Assembly (NCBI RefSeq): GCF_031143425.1 | Contig: NC_090445.1 | Coordinates: 822,218,817 to 822,282,816 of the forward strand | Length of the DNA stretch: 64,000 nucleotides | DNA from: Pleurodeles waltl | Lineage: Eukaryota > Chordata > Amphibia > Caudata > Salamandridae | Direction of reading: 5' to 3' | In this document: one piece after another, positions 25,058 to 36,300 of the stretch | How positions within the stretch are numbered: the first letter of the stretch is position 1 | Layout of the letters: each line of letters starts with the position of its first letter | The notes under the pieces: model-generated | The model's database searches: none | Told to the model about the DNA's origin: nothing | Seen by the model: only the letters and a program-made list of their open reading frames with translations | Made by a program: the position numbers and the translations under genes

Positions 25058-25073
25058 TGCAGTTGTGTCAGAG
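25058..25073. repeat. L1 (minus) target-site duplication, 5' side
   Basis: On the minus strand this reads CTCTGACACAACTGCA, one mismatch from 17836-17851, and directly precedes the L1 5' end. Confidence 0.75.
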
Positions 25074-27239
25074 GGTTAATGAAAGAATGAGTGAATGGAT
25101 AGAAGAATGGACGCATGAGTGCAAAGATGAGTGCATGTGTGATGACTTGAGTGCCTAAAACTATCAATGATACAAAAGGTAGTTTTATTCATAAGCCAGA
25201 CCTACCAACATTACCAATGCTTGCCTGTACTTCAAGTTGGATTTTACCCTACCTTCTGTTTCTGTGTTCATCCCTTACAGTTCAGTCGACAAATATATTT
25301 CTGTGTACTTCACATTACAAATTAAAACTTTCAATGTAATTTTTTAATATTTTCTTTTCTGCTTATCAGTGAAGCCTCATAACAACAAAATAGCTGGAAT
25401 TGTGTGTGGTAACCCACACTGGATGTTTGGTAACAAGGCATGGAAGCAAGAGAGCTCTGACTGCCCAGTCCCCTAGTGAGTCTGCCTTACTGTAGAGTGC
25501 ATTCAAGGTAAGCTGCAACAAGCAATTTCAAACTCAATAGAAAGTGATTTTGGTAAACAAATAGCCCAAACCTAAAGCCTCCCCTAGTTTAGTACACTAT
25601 GTGAAAGAATTAACCGAGATCCAACCTGCTCTCACTCTTCCGACTGAGCTATTAAGTTGGAACTGAATTATGTAGACAATGCTGTTGATACTCAGTAAGG
25701 GGCTGGAGCAACTCCTCCTCAAAGTGACAATAGTTTAACAGCTGGATGTCTGGTCTTCCAAACCATATACTGAATTTCGTATACTGCATGGGTAAGTTTT
25801 AGAAAAATCTTTTATCTTGAAAGAAGGAGCAGTTAGCAAAGTAGATGTTTATTTGTTGTTTACTTAAGTGGCCTTTTTGTTGTTGGTCTCATATTGATAT
25901 AAAGTATACTTAGTTCCATTCACTTCAGGTTGGTACAGCCAACACGTGCTTCACACCATTACAATGCCTGTGAGGCTGGGGCTTTCTCAAGACTAGTCTC
26001 TTCTTTCAATTTTAGCATATAATACAGTGTCCAAAATTACTTAGAAAACAAGTTCAATATTCACTTATTCCGGGCCGGGAAATGCTCTGAAGGAAACAAG
26101 TCTCTGCGGTCTGTTGTAGTATGTTTTCCCTCAGTTTAGACCTCATTCACTAATGTCCCAACTGGAAAGTTGGAAATGCTTGACTATCCTGAAACACAAC
26201 AAGAATTACAGACCCTGGCACTCACTAAGGCTTCCAGGTAGTGATTAACGTGTGGGAAAAAGTGTCCAGCACTTTTCTTAGGCTGCTCACTTCCCCAATT
26301 GCGTTTCCTATTTCCATTATTGGCTGAGCCATTTCTGGCATGGCCCACTACCTAGATAGGCAATGCCCAAAGCTGGAATGTAACAAGCAAATGAAAATTT
26401 AATTGGGGAGGTTCTATTCACAAGAACATTTTTGAAAAAATGGTGTACAATTGTGCATTTTACAGCCACATTTTGAACTACATGTGGCAAAAAACATGAG
26501 TAAGCTTTGAGAGGAAATATTGAAAGGGCACTAATGGCAATTAGGTAGGACAACGGCTGGTATATGTGAAGAATTTTTTATGGCAGTACCTGTAATAAAA
26601 GATTTAATATATATAAAAAATAATCTACCTGAGCTACTTCCTGAAATGTTTTGTGGTGATCTGTCAAGTGGGGCAGTGGAAAAGGAGTATCCCAAAATGC
26701 TGTTTCCTCATGCATTTTCTAGAGGTAATTATAGAGAGTGCTACAGTCAAAACAGCTGAGCAGAATTACATCACATTTGGCAGAAAGCTAAGAAAGGGTG
26801 CTTTTTGGTGATTTGGTGTAAATCTGTTCAGTAGTTTTTGAGAAATGAAGGCTTAAAATGTATAGACATATGGATAGTTAGTCCAGCAGGACTGCAAATA
26901 GAAAAATACAGCGTTCTGAATGGCAGAGAGGGCTTTTTTCCCTGTTGGCCTCTTGCTCCTGTAGGACCTCATACTCCGAGTGGTTGGCCAGTATAGTTTC
27001 AGAAATGTTGCAACGGCCATTACAGGACATGGGGGTTCAGTCCCTGTGTCCTGAATATAAAAATAAAACATAGAAGGGGGCAGGGTAGGAGTACCCTGAC
27101 CCACTGGGCCATGTGGGGGGAGTCCCAGAGCCCCTCTCCCTTGTTAAAACAAAACTATTTTGTTTTGGTCTCAGGACCTAAAAACAAAAAACTTTGAAGC
27201 ACAACTTTTGGGCCCTCAAATAAATGCACTATGAGGCCC
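25074..27239. other. Non-coding DNA; short GAATGA-type simple repeat
   Basis: A degenerate GAGTGAATGGA/GCATGAGTG simple repeat occupies about 25078-25150. The remainder shows no gene, RNA or element terminus that I can support. Confidence 0.5.
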
Positions 27240-28140
27240 CTTTAAGTGGGTAAGTCCCCACTATGTGCAGTCTGTGCTCTGTGCTGACTCCCTCAGGACA
27301 GGCAGATGCAATTTCAATTTAAAATGTTCAATTGCTATTAGGGGGCAAACCATTGCTACATACAGTCAGCACTAAGTGCACAGTCAATGCGTAAAGAACA
27401 CTCCCTCCAGAGATTTAAGCTTCGTTAGAAACGAAGGACCCTACTATGCAGTGTTTGTGCTCGGTGTGCAGACTGTGCTTAAAACCAATTCCCTCCAAAC
27501 ACGCAAGCGCTATTAGCGCAGAAAACTTCCTACTATGCAGCTAACTCCAAGTGTGCAGACTATGCGTAAAGCCCTCTCCATACAGAGACATAAGTTTCCT
27601 TAAAAGGGCATGCACCTACTAAATTTAAGCTTTGTTAGAACGGAAAGCCCCTACTATGCAGGGTTTGTGCTCGGTGTGCAGACTGTGCTTAAAGCTAATT
27701 CCCTCCAAACTTGCAAGCGCTATTAGCGCAGCAAACCTTCTACTATGCAGCTAACTCCAAGTGTGCAGACTATGTGTAAAGCCCTCTCCATACAGAGACA
27801 TTAGGTTCCTTAAAAGTGCAAGCACCTACAGACAACCGCCAGACGCACAAGCGCACTTAGGTGGACAAGTCCCTACTAGGCACAGTCAGTGCTGAGTACG
27901 CAGACTGTGCGCAGAGCCCACTCCCTCCAGTAAGGTAAGCGCTATTTGGAGGGCAAGCCCTGTTATACAAAGTCTAGGTTCAGTGCGTAGAGTCTACTCC
28001 ATCCAGAGACTCAAGTCCCATTAAGAGATCAAGCGCCTTCTACACACAGTGTGCAGACTGTGAGCAGAGTCCACTCCCTCTAGAGGCCTAAGTCGCATTA
28101 AGTGGGCACGTCGGTACTAAACAAGTCAGTGGTCCATGTG
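27240..28140. repeat. Tandem array of degenerate ~100-bp monomers
   Basis: A motif set recurs about nine times: CTACTATGCA, then GTGTGCAGACTGTGC, then a CTCCCTCCA-like block, then CAAGCGCTATTAG. The clearest unit is about 210 bp (CTACTATGCA at 27441 and 27651), made of two ~105-bp half-units. Copies decay toward 28140. The array abuts the tyrosine recombinase end of the DIRS-like element and may be its terminal region. Confidence 0.7.
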
Positions 28141-28850
28141 CAAACCGCACAAAGAGTTGGCCATCCCGGAACTCTTTTGTGCAGTCAAGGTAGAACAATG
28201 CTCTTTTTGGGTCCAGCCGGTGGAGTCACTCCTCCTTCTTAGAGGGATGTGGTGAAACAATGAAGGTGGGCAGGGATATGTTCTGACCCAGGTGAAATGG
28301 GGTCACCACCCTGGGGTGGAAAGACCCACCTTGTCCCGGAACATGGTGAAATACGGCAGCTTAGATGAGAGTCTGCATCTCACTCACCCTCCTGGCAGTT
28401 GTTATTGCCACTAAGAAGGCTGTCCCGATTGTGAACAGCTGGAGGTTACAATTGAGCAGTGGCTCAAATGGAGTGCACATAAGAAATGTGAGAACCAGAT
28501 TTAAGTCTCACTGAGGCATAACAAAGGGCGTGGGGGAAAACATATGTACAAGCCCTTTGAGAAATCTATGTACAATAGGTGATTTGAACAATGAAAGCTG
28601 ATCCGGTAGCCGAAGGAACGCTGATAAGGTGGAAAGATAGCCTTTGAGAGTGTCCAAGGCAGAACCCTGCTGGGCTAGGGATAAGATAAAGAGAAGAATG
28701 TCATAGAGAGAAGCAGAAAGAGGATCAATAGATCTTTCTGTACAATAATTTACAAAACAATTAAACAATTCCAGTGGCAGGCGTATACTGTCTTAGTGGA
28801 GAAACACCTGGCTACTGGAATAATTTTACAGACTTCGGGAGGAATTTCGA
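28130..28850 (-). pseudogene. DIRS tyrosine recombinase remnant
   Basis: The minus strand encodes an N-terminal recombinase-like region at 28768-28508, with segments LSLAQQGSALDTLKGYLST and SPIVHRFLKGLV. After a stop, a second region runs through LVLTFLMCTPFEPLL and AFLVAITTARRVSEM (about 28360-28500), where the ARRVSE segment matches the first catalytic Arg block. Degenerate sequence continues to about 28130. Later catalytic His/Arg/Tyr positions cannot be assigned with confidence. Confidence 0.75.
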
Positions 28851-28856
28851 AGGCTG

Positions 28857-30610
28857 TCAACTTTTACCACTCAAAATCCACACACGAAGGCGTAGAGTTG
28901 ACAGGTTCAGGTAGAGAACCCTCACCTGCTGCTGCAACAGAAGATATTCCCGAAGGGACAGCCTGATCGGAAGATCAATGCTCATTTTCAGAAGCTCAGG
29001 ATACCAGATTCTCCATGCCCAGTCCAGAGCCACCAGGATTACTTGGGCACAGTCGTTCTTGACCTTCTTGAGAACTCTGAGCAGAAGTGGTATGGGAGGA
29101 AAGGCATATAGGAAGCCCGAGTTCCACTTGCTACAAAAAGCATCGCCGAGCAAGTGCCGCCTTGGAAACTCCAACACGCAATACTACTGACAGTGCGCGT
29201 CCTCACTGGAGGTGAACAGAGCTAACCAAGGCTCTCCCCACTGCTGAAAAAGTCCTGGTGCCACATCCCGGTCGGAGGCACCACTCGTGATCCGCTAGGC
29301 ATCAACGGCTGTGTTTGTCTGCCATGGTGTTCAGAGAACCTGCCAGTTGTTGGACCACCAGGGTTATGCACTGCTGTTCCAGTCATGTCCAGGGACACAG
29401 GGCCTCTTAACAAAGGGTCCAGGAACCCACACTGCACTACTTCTTGCAGTACCACATAGGGGTGGTGTTGTCTGTGAACACCTGCACCGTCTTCCCTTTT
29501 ACAACAGGAAGAAACGCTTTCAAGGCCAGTCGATTCACCCGGAGCTCCAGTAAGTTGATATGGAGCCTGGATTCTGCCAGAGATCAGAGGTCTCTGATCT
29601 CCACCTCTCCCAGATGGCCTCCCCATCCTAGAAGTGACGCATCTGTCACTACTGTGAACTCTGGTTGGGGTATGGAGAGGAGTCTGCCTCTGACCCAATC
29701 GCAGTCCATTAACCACCACTGCATATCTTTTGCAGTTCCCTTCGAGATCTGAACTGTGCCGGTGAGATTCCCCTGATGCTTTGCCCATTGGAACTTCAGG
29801 TCCCACTACAGAGCCCTCAAATGCCATGTGGCAGATTTGACTAACAGATGCAAGAGGCCATGAGGCCCAACAGCCTCAGAGTCTGTCCCACCAAAATCCA
29901 GGATAGAGGCCCGAAACATTGGAATCATAACCTGAATATCCAGGACTCGCTGCTCTGAGGATAGGCCCGAAACTAAACTGCACTATCTTGAGAACAGCTC
30001 TGATGAAAGGGAGCGTCTGAGAGGGCGTTAGGTGTGACTTTAGCACATTTATAGTGAACCCCAGCGAATGTAGGAGGTTCCCCATAGTCAGAAGGTAGGT
30101 GACAACAGCCTGGGGTGAAGGAGCCTTCAACAGCCAGTCACTGATATAATGGAAGACTGAAATCTCTAACCTGCACAGATGAGCTCCTACCACCGCCATC
30201 ACTCTGGTGAACACTCGAGGGGCACTGGGGAGCACAGTAAGCAGAAAGTTCTGGTGGCCCAATTTTGACCACAGGTAACACCTGTGTGCAGGCAGGATGA
30301 GGATGTGAAAATACACATCCTACAAGTCCAACGCTACCATCCAGTCTCCTTGGTCTAGGGAAGACAAGACCTGCGCCAGAGTGAGCATTTTGAATTTCAC
30401 CTTTTTGAGGAAGACGCTGATGTCCCGCAAATCCAGAATAGGGCAAAGGTCCTTGTTCTTTTTGAGTATCAGAAAGTAGCAAGAATAACAACCACTGCCT
30501 ACTTCTGATATCGGGACTCTTTCTATGGCTCCCTTGGCCAAGAGAGTCGTAACTTTAGCACAGACCAAAACTAAGTGATCCTCCATCAGCCTTTCTTTTG
30601 ACAGAGGCAT
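28857..30610 (-). pseudogene. DIRS reverse transcriptase / RNase H remnant
   Basis: From 30610 the minus strand encodes the RT entry region (LLAKGAIERVPISE, YFLILKKNKDLCPILDLR, LDQGDWMVALDL). After a frameshift it continues with APRVFTRVMAVVGAHL and the catalytic box. The expected YxDD-type box reads YISD at 30137-30148, so the first Asp is replaced by Ser, which would inactivate the enzyme. A shifted frame at 29827-29222 covers the RNase H part. At 29177-28857 is the conserved tail (LYAFPPIPLLLRVLKKV, ILVALDWAWRIWYPELL). Confidence 0.8.
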
Positions 30611-30979
30611 GTGGGAGGGAAAGACAGGAAGGAGAGGGAATATCCCTTCTGTATGATCTGCAAGACCAATTTGTCTGATGTTATGGATCGCCAGTGAGGG
30701 AGATGAAATTGAATCCTCCCTTCAACTGGACATACAGGGTCTTGCAGAATCACACTAGGAGGGCCTGGTTGTTGTGAAGGTGGGGGCTGGGTGGTGGATG
30801 ACTTCTGGCCAGACCTTCTGGGTCTGAAGGCACCACAAACACATCCCAGCTCACGATATTGGCCTGGCAGATGACCGTGGCTCATCTGTGGGTGCCGTGG
30901 TACCCCACCCTTTCTAAGGCCGCAAAAGAGGTGAAAGACAGACTATTGGTTAGGGGTCGCTGAGAGGCCCAAGGAACTG

Positions 30980-31790
30980 GCTATAGCTCGGGAATCCTTG
31001 AAGTGCTCCAGCACCGAGTCTGCCTTTTCGTCAAATAGCCGCAACTCATTGAAGAACATGTCCATGAGGTTTGCCTGGACATCCCCAAAAAGCCAGATGT
31101 ACAAAGCCAGGCGTGGCGTCGAAGGGCCACAGTTGACAAAATCACTTGACCCAGCGAGTCAGTTGTGTCCAATACACACCTACATAATAAACTTGGCTGC
31201 ATCTCTCCTATCTTTGACTGCTTGTGAGAGAGTGGCCCGTACGTCCTCCGAGACCTGAGGCGCACCTGCACCACCGTTTCCCATAAAGTATGAGAAAAAC
31301 AGCCCAATAGGCATGAGGTGTTTACTGACCTCAATGCCAGGCTAAAGAAAGAAAACATCTTCTTCCCCAGCTGGTACAACCTCTTGGATTCCCTATCTGG
31401 GAGAGCGGAAGGGAAGGCGCCATGGGAGGTGGAGGCTTGACCACCAAGGTCTCCGGGGTGGAGTGTTGTGTGAGGGAGCTAGGATCACCCGGAGCAGGGT
31501 GAAGGTGGCTGCCAACTGTCCTATTTACAGGAGCCCCTGTGCTTGGTTTGGACCACGTCCCCATCAGGACATCTGTGAGGGCTTCATTAAAGGGTACCAT
31601 CGGTTCCAATGTGGAAACCCCCAGCTGAAGCACCTCAGTCAGGAGGTTAGCCCTGACTGGCACCGTAGGCAGATCTAGGTCCAAGCAACAACCCCTTGAA
31701 AATTTGCTTTGGATCTCCCATCTGATCTCGATTTCATCCTCCTCTTTTATTCTCTTTAATTGGTAGTCAGAGCTCCCAGTTCTCAGATAA
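30980..31790 (-). pseudogene. DIRS Gag remnant
   Basis: The minus strand contains DIRS Gag landmarks in two frames. These are NEALTDVLMGTWSKPSTGAP near 31560-31610, LYQLGKKMFSFFSLALRSVN near 31320-31380, and TTDSLGQVILSTVALRRHAW near 31110-31170. A frameshift lies between the first two blocks. The N-terminal part extends to about 31780. Confidence 0.75.
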
Positions 31791-33034
31791 ATGTAGAGCC
31801 TCGGATATACACTCTAGTGTTGTGAGACTACTGACAAGTTGTGGGTACCTAACATCCACACATTAGGTGTGAGACTGTCGCCCACAACATCTGCTCTTCC
31901 TCATTTTTTTGTTTTTTTTTTAAGTGTAAAGACCACTGGAGGCTGAGGTGAGCCAGATGTTTTTGTTAAAACTTGTTTGAACTAGTGGAAGGTCACTTTC
32001 CTTTATGTTTCCCAAGCTGTTTGCCAGGGGGTTTAAAATGTTTAGAAACAATCAGAATTTTACTGTTGCTTTCTCTCCAAGAAAGATTGGGTAGATTTTG
32101 GTACAGGCGAGGGCCTTGACACAGTGCTGAAGGGTATTAATTTACTATTGAACAAGGATGTAATTTGGCACCTGAATGTAGCATACCAGGAGGCAATCAC
32201 AAATAAACCATATTGAACAAATAGTGCTATGTAGAAAATAGTAAATAAATCCACTGATAACGTAGTGGGGCATGGCTTATCCTTGGATGTGTCCATAAAA
32301 CGTATGTTTGTTCTTTAATTTTTGTCCTGAATTTTGACTCTTTTCCTGATTTTTTTACAGTCCTGTCCAGAATTTGCATCCACGCCAGGTGGTCACCCTA
32401 CATCCCACAGATGGTGAAGACAAAATGGGGCAAGTACCACTGTTGTGAGAGAAACCCCTTTTGAACAGTTGCTTTGTTCTAGGGTATAGAAATCAAATAT
32501 AGGCACAATCAGTATCCTGATGTCTTAGTAAGTATTGCTACTATGCACCCTACACCTGATTTGTCTACGGACACTCAAGACCACCTTGACAGTAAATAAA
32601 GCTGTTTTTTAAAGAAAACCTTAGAAAGGTTAGCTTATGCTTTTTCCGGATTAACTGCAATACCTCCTTCACTAGCATCACAAAGGTGGATCTGCAGAAG
32701 GGTTTAAAGTGCACACAAGCACATACGATGGTTATGACAGGGCCAAATAAAAGCTCAACTGTCTATATTGACTTCCGGAAATTAGTCTTTGCAAGTAACG
32801 TATGGATCTTCACTTCTGATTTGCAATTAGCTTTAGATGGCATAATTCATTAAATATTATAATCAATCTTTTTTCTATTCTGAATTTCCATTACCAATTT
32901 CAACAGCAGAATTGCAGCTTATCCTGGAAAGCTTCTCTCAGCGGTTCACGAACATCAATACACCACGAAATAAAAATGGTTTTGCTGCAGACTGCAGTGC
33001 ATGAGCCATTATAGGAAATATAAAGGTTACATAC
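31791..33034. other. NEURL1 intron sequence, nothing else recognised
   Basis: AT-rich DNA between the DIRS Gag remnant and the splice donor of the NEURL1 exon. No further exon or element was identified. Confidence 0.5.
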
Positions 33035-33356
33035 CAAGAAGCTGTACTCCTCGTGTGAGGCCATACACATCGATCAATGCCCAAAGCGATTCTGTGGTGC
33101 GCACGCCACTGAAGAATAACATGGCAGCAGAGTCATTGATTCTATAAAACACGCGGCCCTTTTTGTCCACCCAGAATGCAATGATGTTTCCTTCATTTGC
33201 AAACTCTTCAGGTAGTGCTTTCGCCCAGAAGCCACTTTGAGACACTAGGTCTGGACACGCATATTTGGGCAGGGTGTCCGGGTTAATCCGCGAGGGATCC
33301 TTGGAAGTAAATCCGAGTCGGAGAGCTCCACTCCAGCAACACTGTTTTTTTGTAAT
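33035..33356 (-). CDS. NEURL1: NEURL1 internal exon encoding most of the first NHR domain
   Basis: Neuralized-1 is an E3 ubiquitin ligase and regulator of Notch ligands and of translation in neurons. Its NHR domains bind substrates. The minus-strand exon of 322 bp starts in phase 0 after a T-rich tract and CAG (33357-33359), and ends after one base of a codon before GTATGT (33034-33029). The product reads [20 protein letters not shown] at its start, passes through [20 protein letters not shown] and [20 protein letters not shown], and ends [17 protein letters not shown]. This agrees with NEURL1 more closely than with NEURL1B as I recall them. There are no stops or indels, in contrast to everything around it. 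Neighbouring exons (N-terminus, second NHR, RING) were not found here, consistent with very long introns. Confidence 0.9.
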
Positions 33357-33385
33357 CTGGAAAAAAACAGAAAAAAAATATGTTA
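33357..33385 (-). promoter_or_regulatory. Splice acceptor tract of the NEURL1 exon
   Basis: The minus strand shows a T-rich tract with a single C and G interruption, then CCAG directly before the exon's ATT codon. The reading frame and protein similarity both begin at this junction. Confidence 0.8.
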
Positions 33386-36300
33386 CAATATGAAAAAATA
33401 CAGTTCATGAGGGCAAAGGGGTTGAGAGCATCATAATGCTCCTTCCACTATCCTGCTGACTGGTTTATGAAATGCCGAGTTTTTTTTTTTTTACCGTATG
33501 TAGTAGAGGTTATGAACAAAGGCATGTTACCAGAACCGGAGCATTTGATAAATATGTGCACTAAAATATAACAACGTTAATTAGGTCTTGTGAGCGTGGG
33601 AGCCCTTTTTCCTCTGTAAATGAATTGCATCATCGAATCTAAGAGTCACTAAAACAACGATTTCTTTTATTCGGCTGTACTTACTAATGTAAGAAACATC
33701 AACATGAAAGTTAGCCTTTTTGACTTCACATTTAGTAGCACATTGCCTACAAATATTTATTTTCACTGACACTGTGTCAGTATAGATACATTACTTGCTT
33801 GGCTACTTTTATTGCACAAGGAGCAGCTGTATCACAGCCCATGTTTTGAGGGAATGATGCCACATGCATTCAGTATTTCCCATAATTTAAAAATATGACA
33901 TAATGCCTATGAAACATGGATTTATCCAGTGGGGCGCCTTTAGGCTCAATCTCATTTACTTCCCACAAGCATATTAACCAGCAAGCATCACAATGTACTT
34001 AAATAAAGCACTGAACAACCTCAAGAGCTCCACAACCGCCTTTGTTTAATCAGTATTTTCTTTATGGACGGCAAACAAAACCTGAATGTTCGGTTGGCAA
34101 CTAGAGATCATTATTAGTTGAACCTTGCATACATCAACATAGACAAGTATTGGCAAAGCCAGTAGGCCTGACCTTGGTAAGCTGCTGCAGTCACCTAAAT
34201 ATAGACACCTTATACTTGCAATAAGAATATACAATATAAACAGCAGTCACATTTGCGTCTGTTTTACAAGTGTTTTTTTAAGCAAGCCTTTCAGTGGCAC
34301 AATGCATTTTATTATTACCTGTGAAGCAGCCAACACAAAATTGCTACTTACATTGTCACTTAAACACATTATAACAAACTTTAAAAGGAAATACAGGTAA
34401 AATAATTACTGGGCACTTTAAGATAATTAAAAAGTACATACAAAAGCTCATGTTTGCAATTAAAGAAAAAGCAACATTCTAGGTGTATTTCTAGATAAAT
34501 GTGAGAAAATGTTTACAGGCTCTATGCAGCTACTCAAAGTTAAGAGAGCCAATGGGTAATGTGGGCTGACTACTGCCCCATGCTGTATGCTGTGTTGGGC
34601 AGAAACAAAATGTGAATGGCAATAAAACAGAATAATGATTGAAGCCCGCTGGCTGACCAAACATCCCTCTATTTATATATATATTTTTTTAATTATTTTT
34701 GGGGAAAAAACAATGGTGAGGCAGCCACTGCTGTCTCGACAGCCTGATTTAAAACCCCTCAGTTGCACAGACATGATTTTTTAATACATCAAAATGTGTT
34801 TTAACTTACACGCCAACTTCTCAACAATATACAACAAATGATCAAGTTGCAGCATCAACTATATGTACCTTCTTGTTTTCACAAGGAGTTCCCAACCAAA
34901 AAAAGAAAGCGTTGGAAAAAGAAAGAAGGAAGCTTGGCAGCTACGCTTCCCATTACATATGATTCGACTCAGTCATAGGCGCTAAGGTGTTCCTATGAAG
35001 AATACCTTACTGATGGACTATTTGGAAGTGGACTATATGTATTGGCCGTTATGTTTTTTAAAGACTGATACGTAAGGACCAGTGTTCATATGTGTATGGG
35101 GTTTTACATACTTTTGCACATAATTTAGTGGTGTTTTGTGGTTACTGTAAAGGACAAATATGTCAGTGGGTATGTTCCTTTCTTCTCACACCAATTGTTA
35201 ATGATTGTCTGATGTATATTAGAGGATGTATGACACCCCAAAAATAATATTGCTCCAATAATAATTAAGATATTATTGTAGAGTTACATGTAGGCCAAAT
35301 TCATCCCTCTAGAGCCAACCTGTCTTGCTTCAGGATTGATGGTGGAACATCTGGAGAAAGAGAGACTAATAACTTGTAGTATAGGAATCACAGTAGTAAG
35401 TAATTTGTACTTATTTGTTCAACCAGAACCATTTCTTCCAGACTTATGCCGGTGTGCAAACTTATCCTAAAACCCAACTCATGAGGAACACCAATCGTTA
35501 GGACCAGAATCGATGTAGTTCCGCTACAGACTTTGGTACTCCCCCAATGGAAACTTCACTTCTGTGTAATCAATTAAGCTCAGTAGCAGGTGATAAACAT
35601 TCTTATAAGAATGACAGACAGAGGTTGTTGTTTCAAAGCTTTATGTAAATGATTGGTAGGCAAATCATACAGAACATGCCATTAGTAATTTTAGTAGCAA
35701 AGCATTCTGATCATAGGTAGAGAGGACTCCTTACATTTCCAAGTAAAAACCGACATAGATTCACCTTCTAAGAGTGTGGGGGGGGGGGGGAGGGCAAGGT
35801 ATCATGTACATAGAAATCAAAACATCCTTTCATAGTCCTTCCAACAATGATGTTCAAATATTCTACATGAATACACGGTTCTCATGATATGCATCAATAT
35901 TGATCGAGCAAAGGGGAACAGTTTACTACAGAATACATTCAGAGTTTCTCTCATGGTAGTAATACATTGAGTGTGCAGGCATTCCCTCAGTTTATTCGAG
36001 CATCGACGTTGATACATTGTATAATGATAGCCTCGGACAGTTAAAATGCCCTTGATGAAGTACAGTGAGGGAAAGTCTCTGGGAACACTCTCTGGTTATT
36101 CATGTGATTCTCACAATTCTTTATTTAGAATAAGAAGAACTGTAATAGTCAACATGCAATATTTTGTGACACTGGTGCACGATGCAGGACAGTGTAAACA
36201 CAACTTAAGTTAGCGTAAGCTCAACTCATGATGCGTTTATTATGCAAAAAGAAAACAACTCTCACATTAATGAAAAATAGTCCCAAAAACCTCTAGCCCA

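Larger units (their letters stand above)
28130..31790 (-). mobile_element. DIRS1-like tyrosine-recombinase retrotransposon, decayed
   Basis: The minus-strand order is Gag (31790-30980), RT/RNase H (30610-28857) and tyrosine recombinase (28850-28130), as in DIRS1-type elements, which integrate with a recombinase rather than an integrase. Stops and frameshifts occur in all parts. Terminal inverted repeats and the internal complementary region were not identified, so the outer limits are those of coding similarity. Confidence 0.8.

Noticed and set aside
27240..28140. Possible CRISPR-like repeat array
   Set aside because: Monomers are about 100 bp, contiguous and degenerate, with no unique spacers, in a eukaryotic context. 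It is an ordinary tandem repeat.
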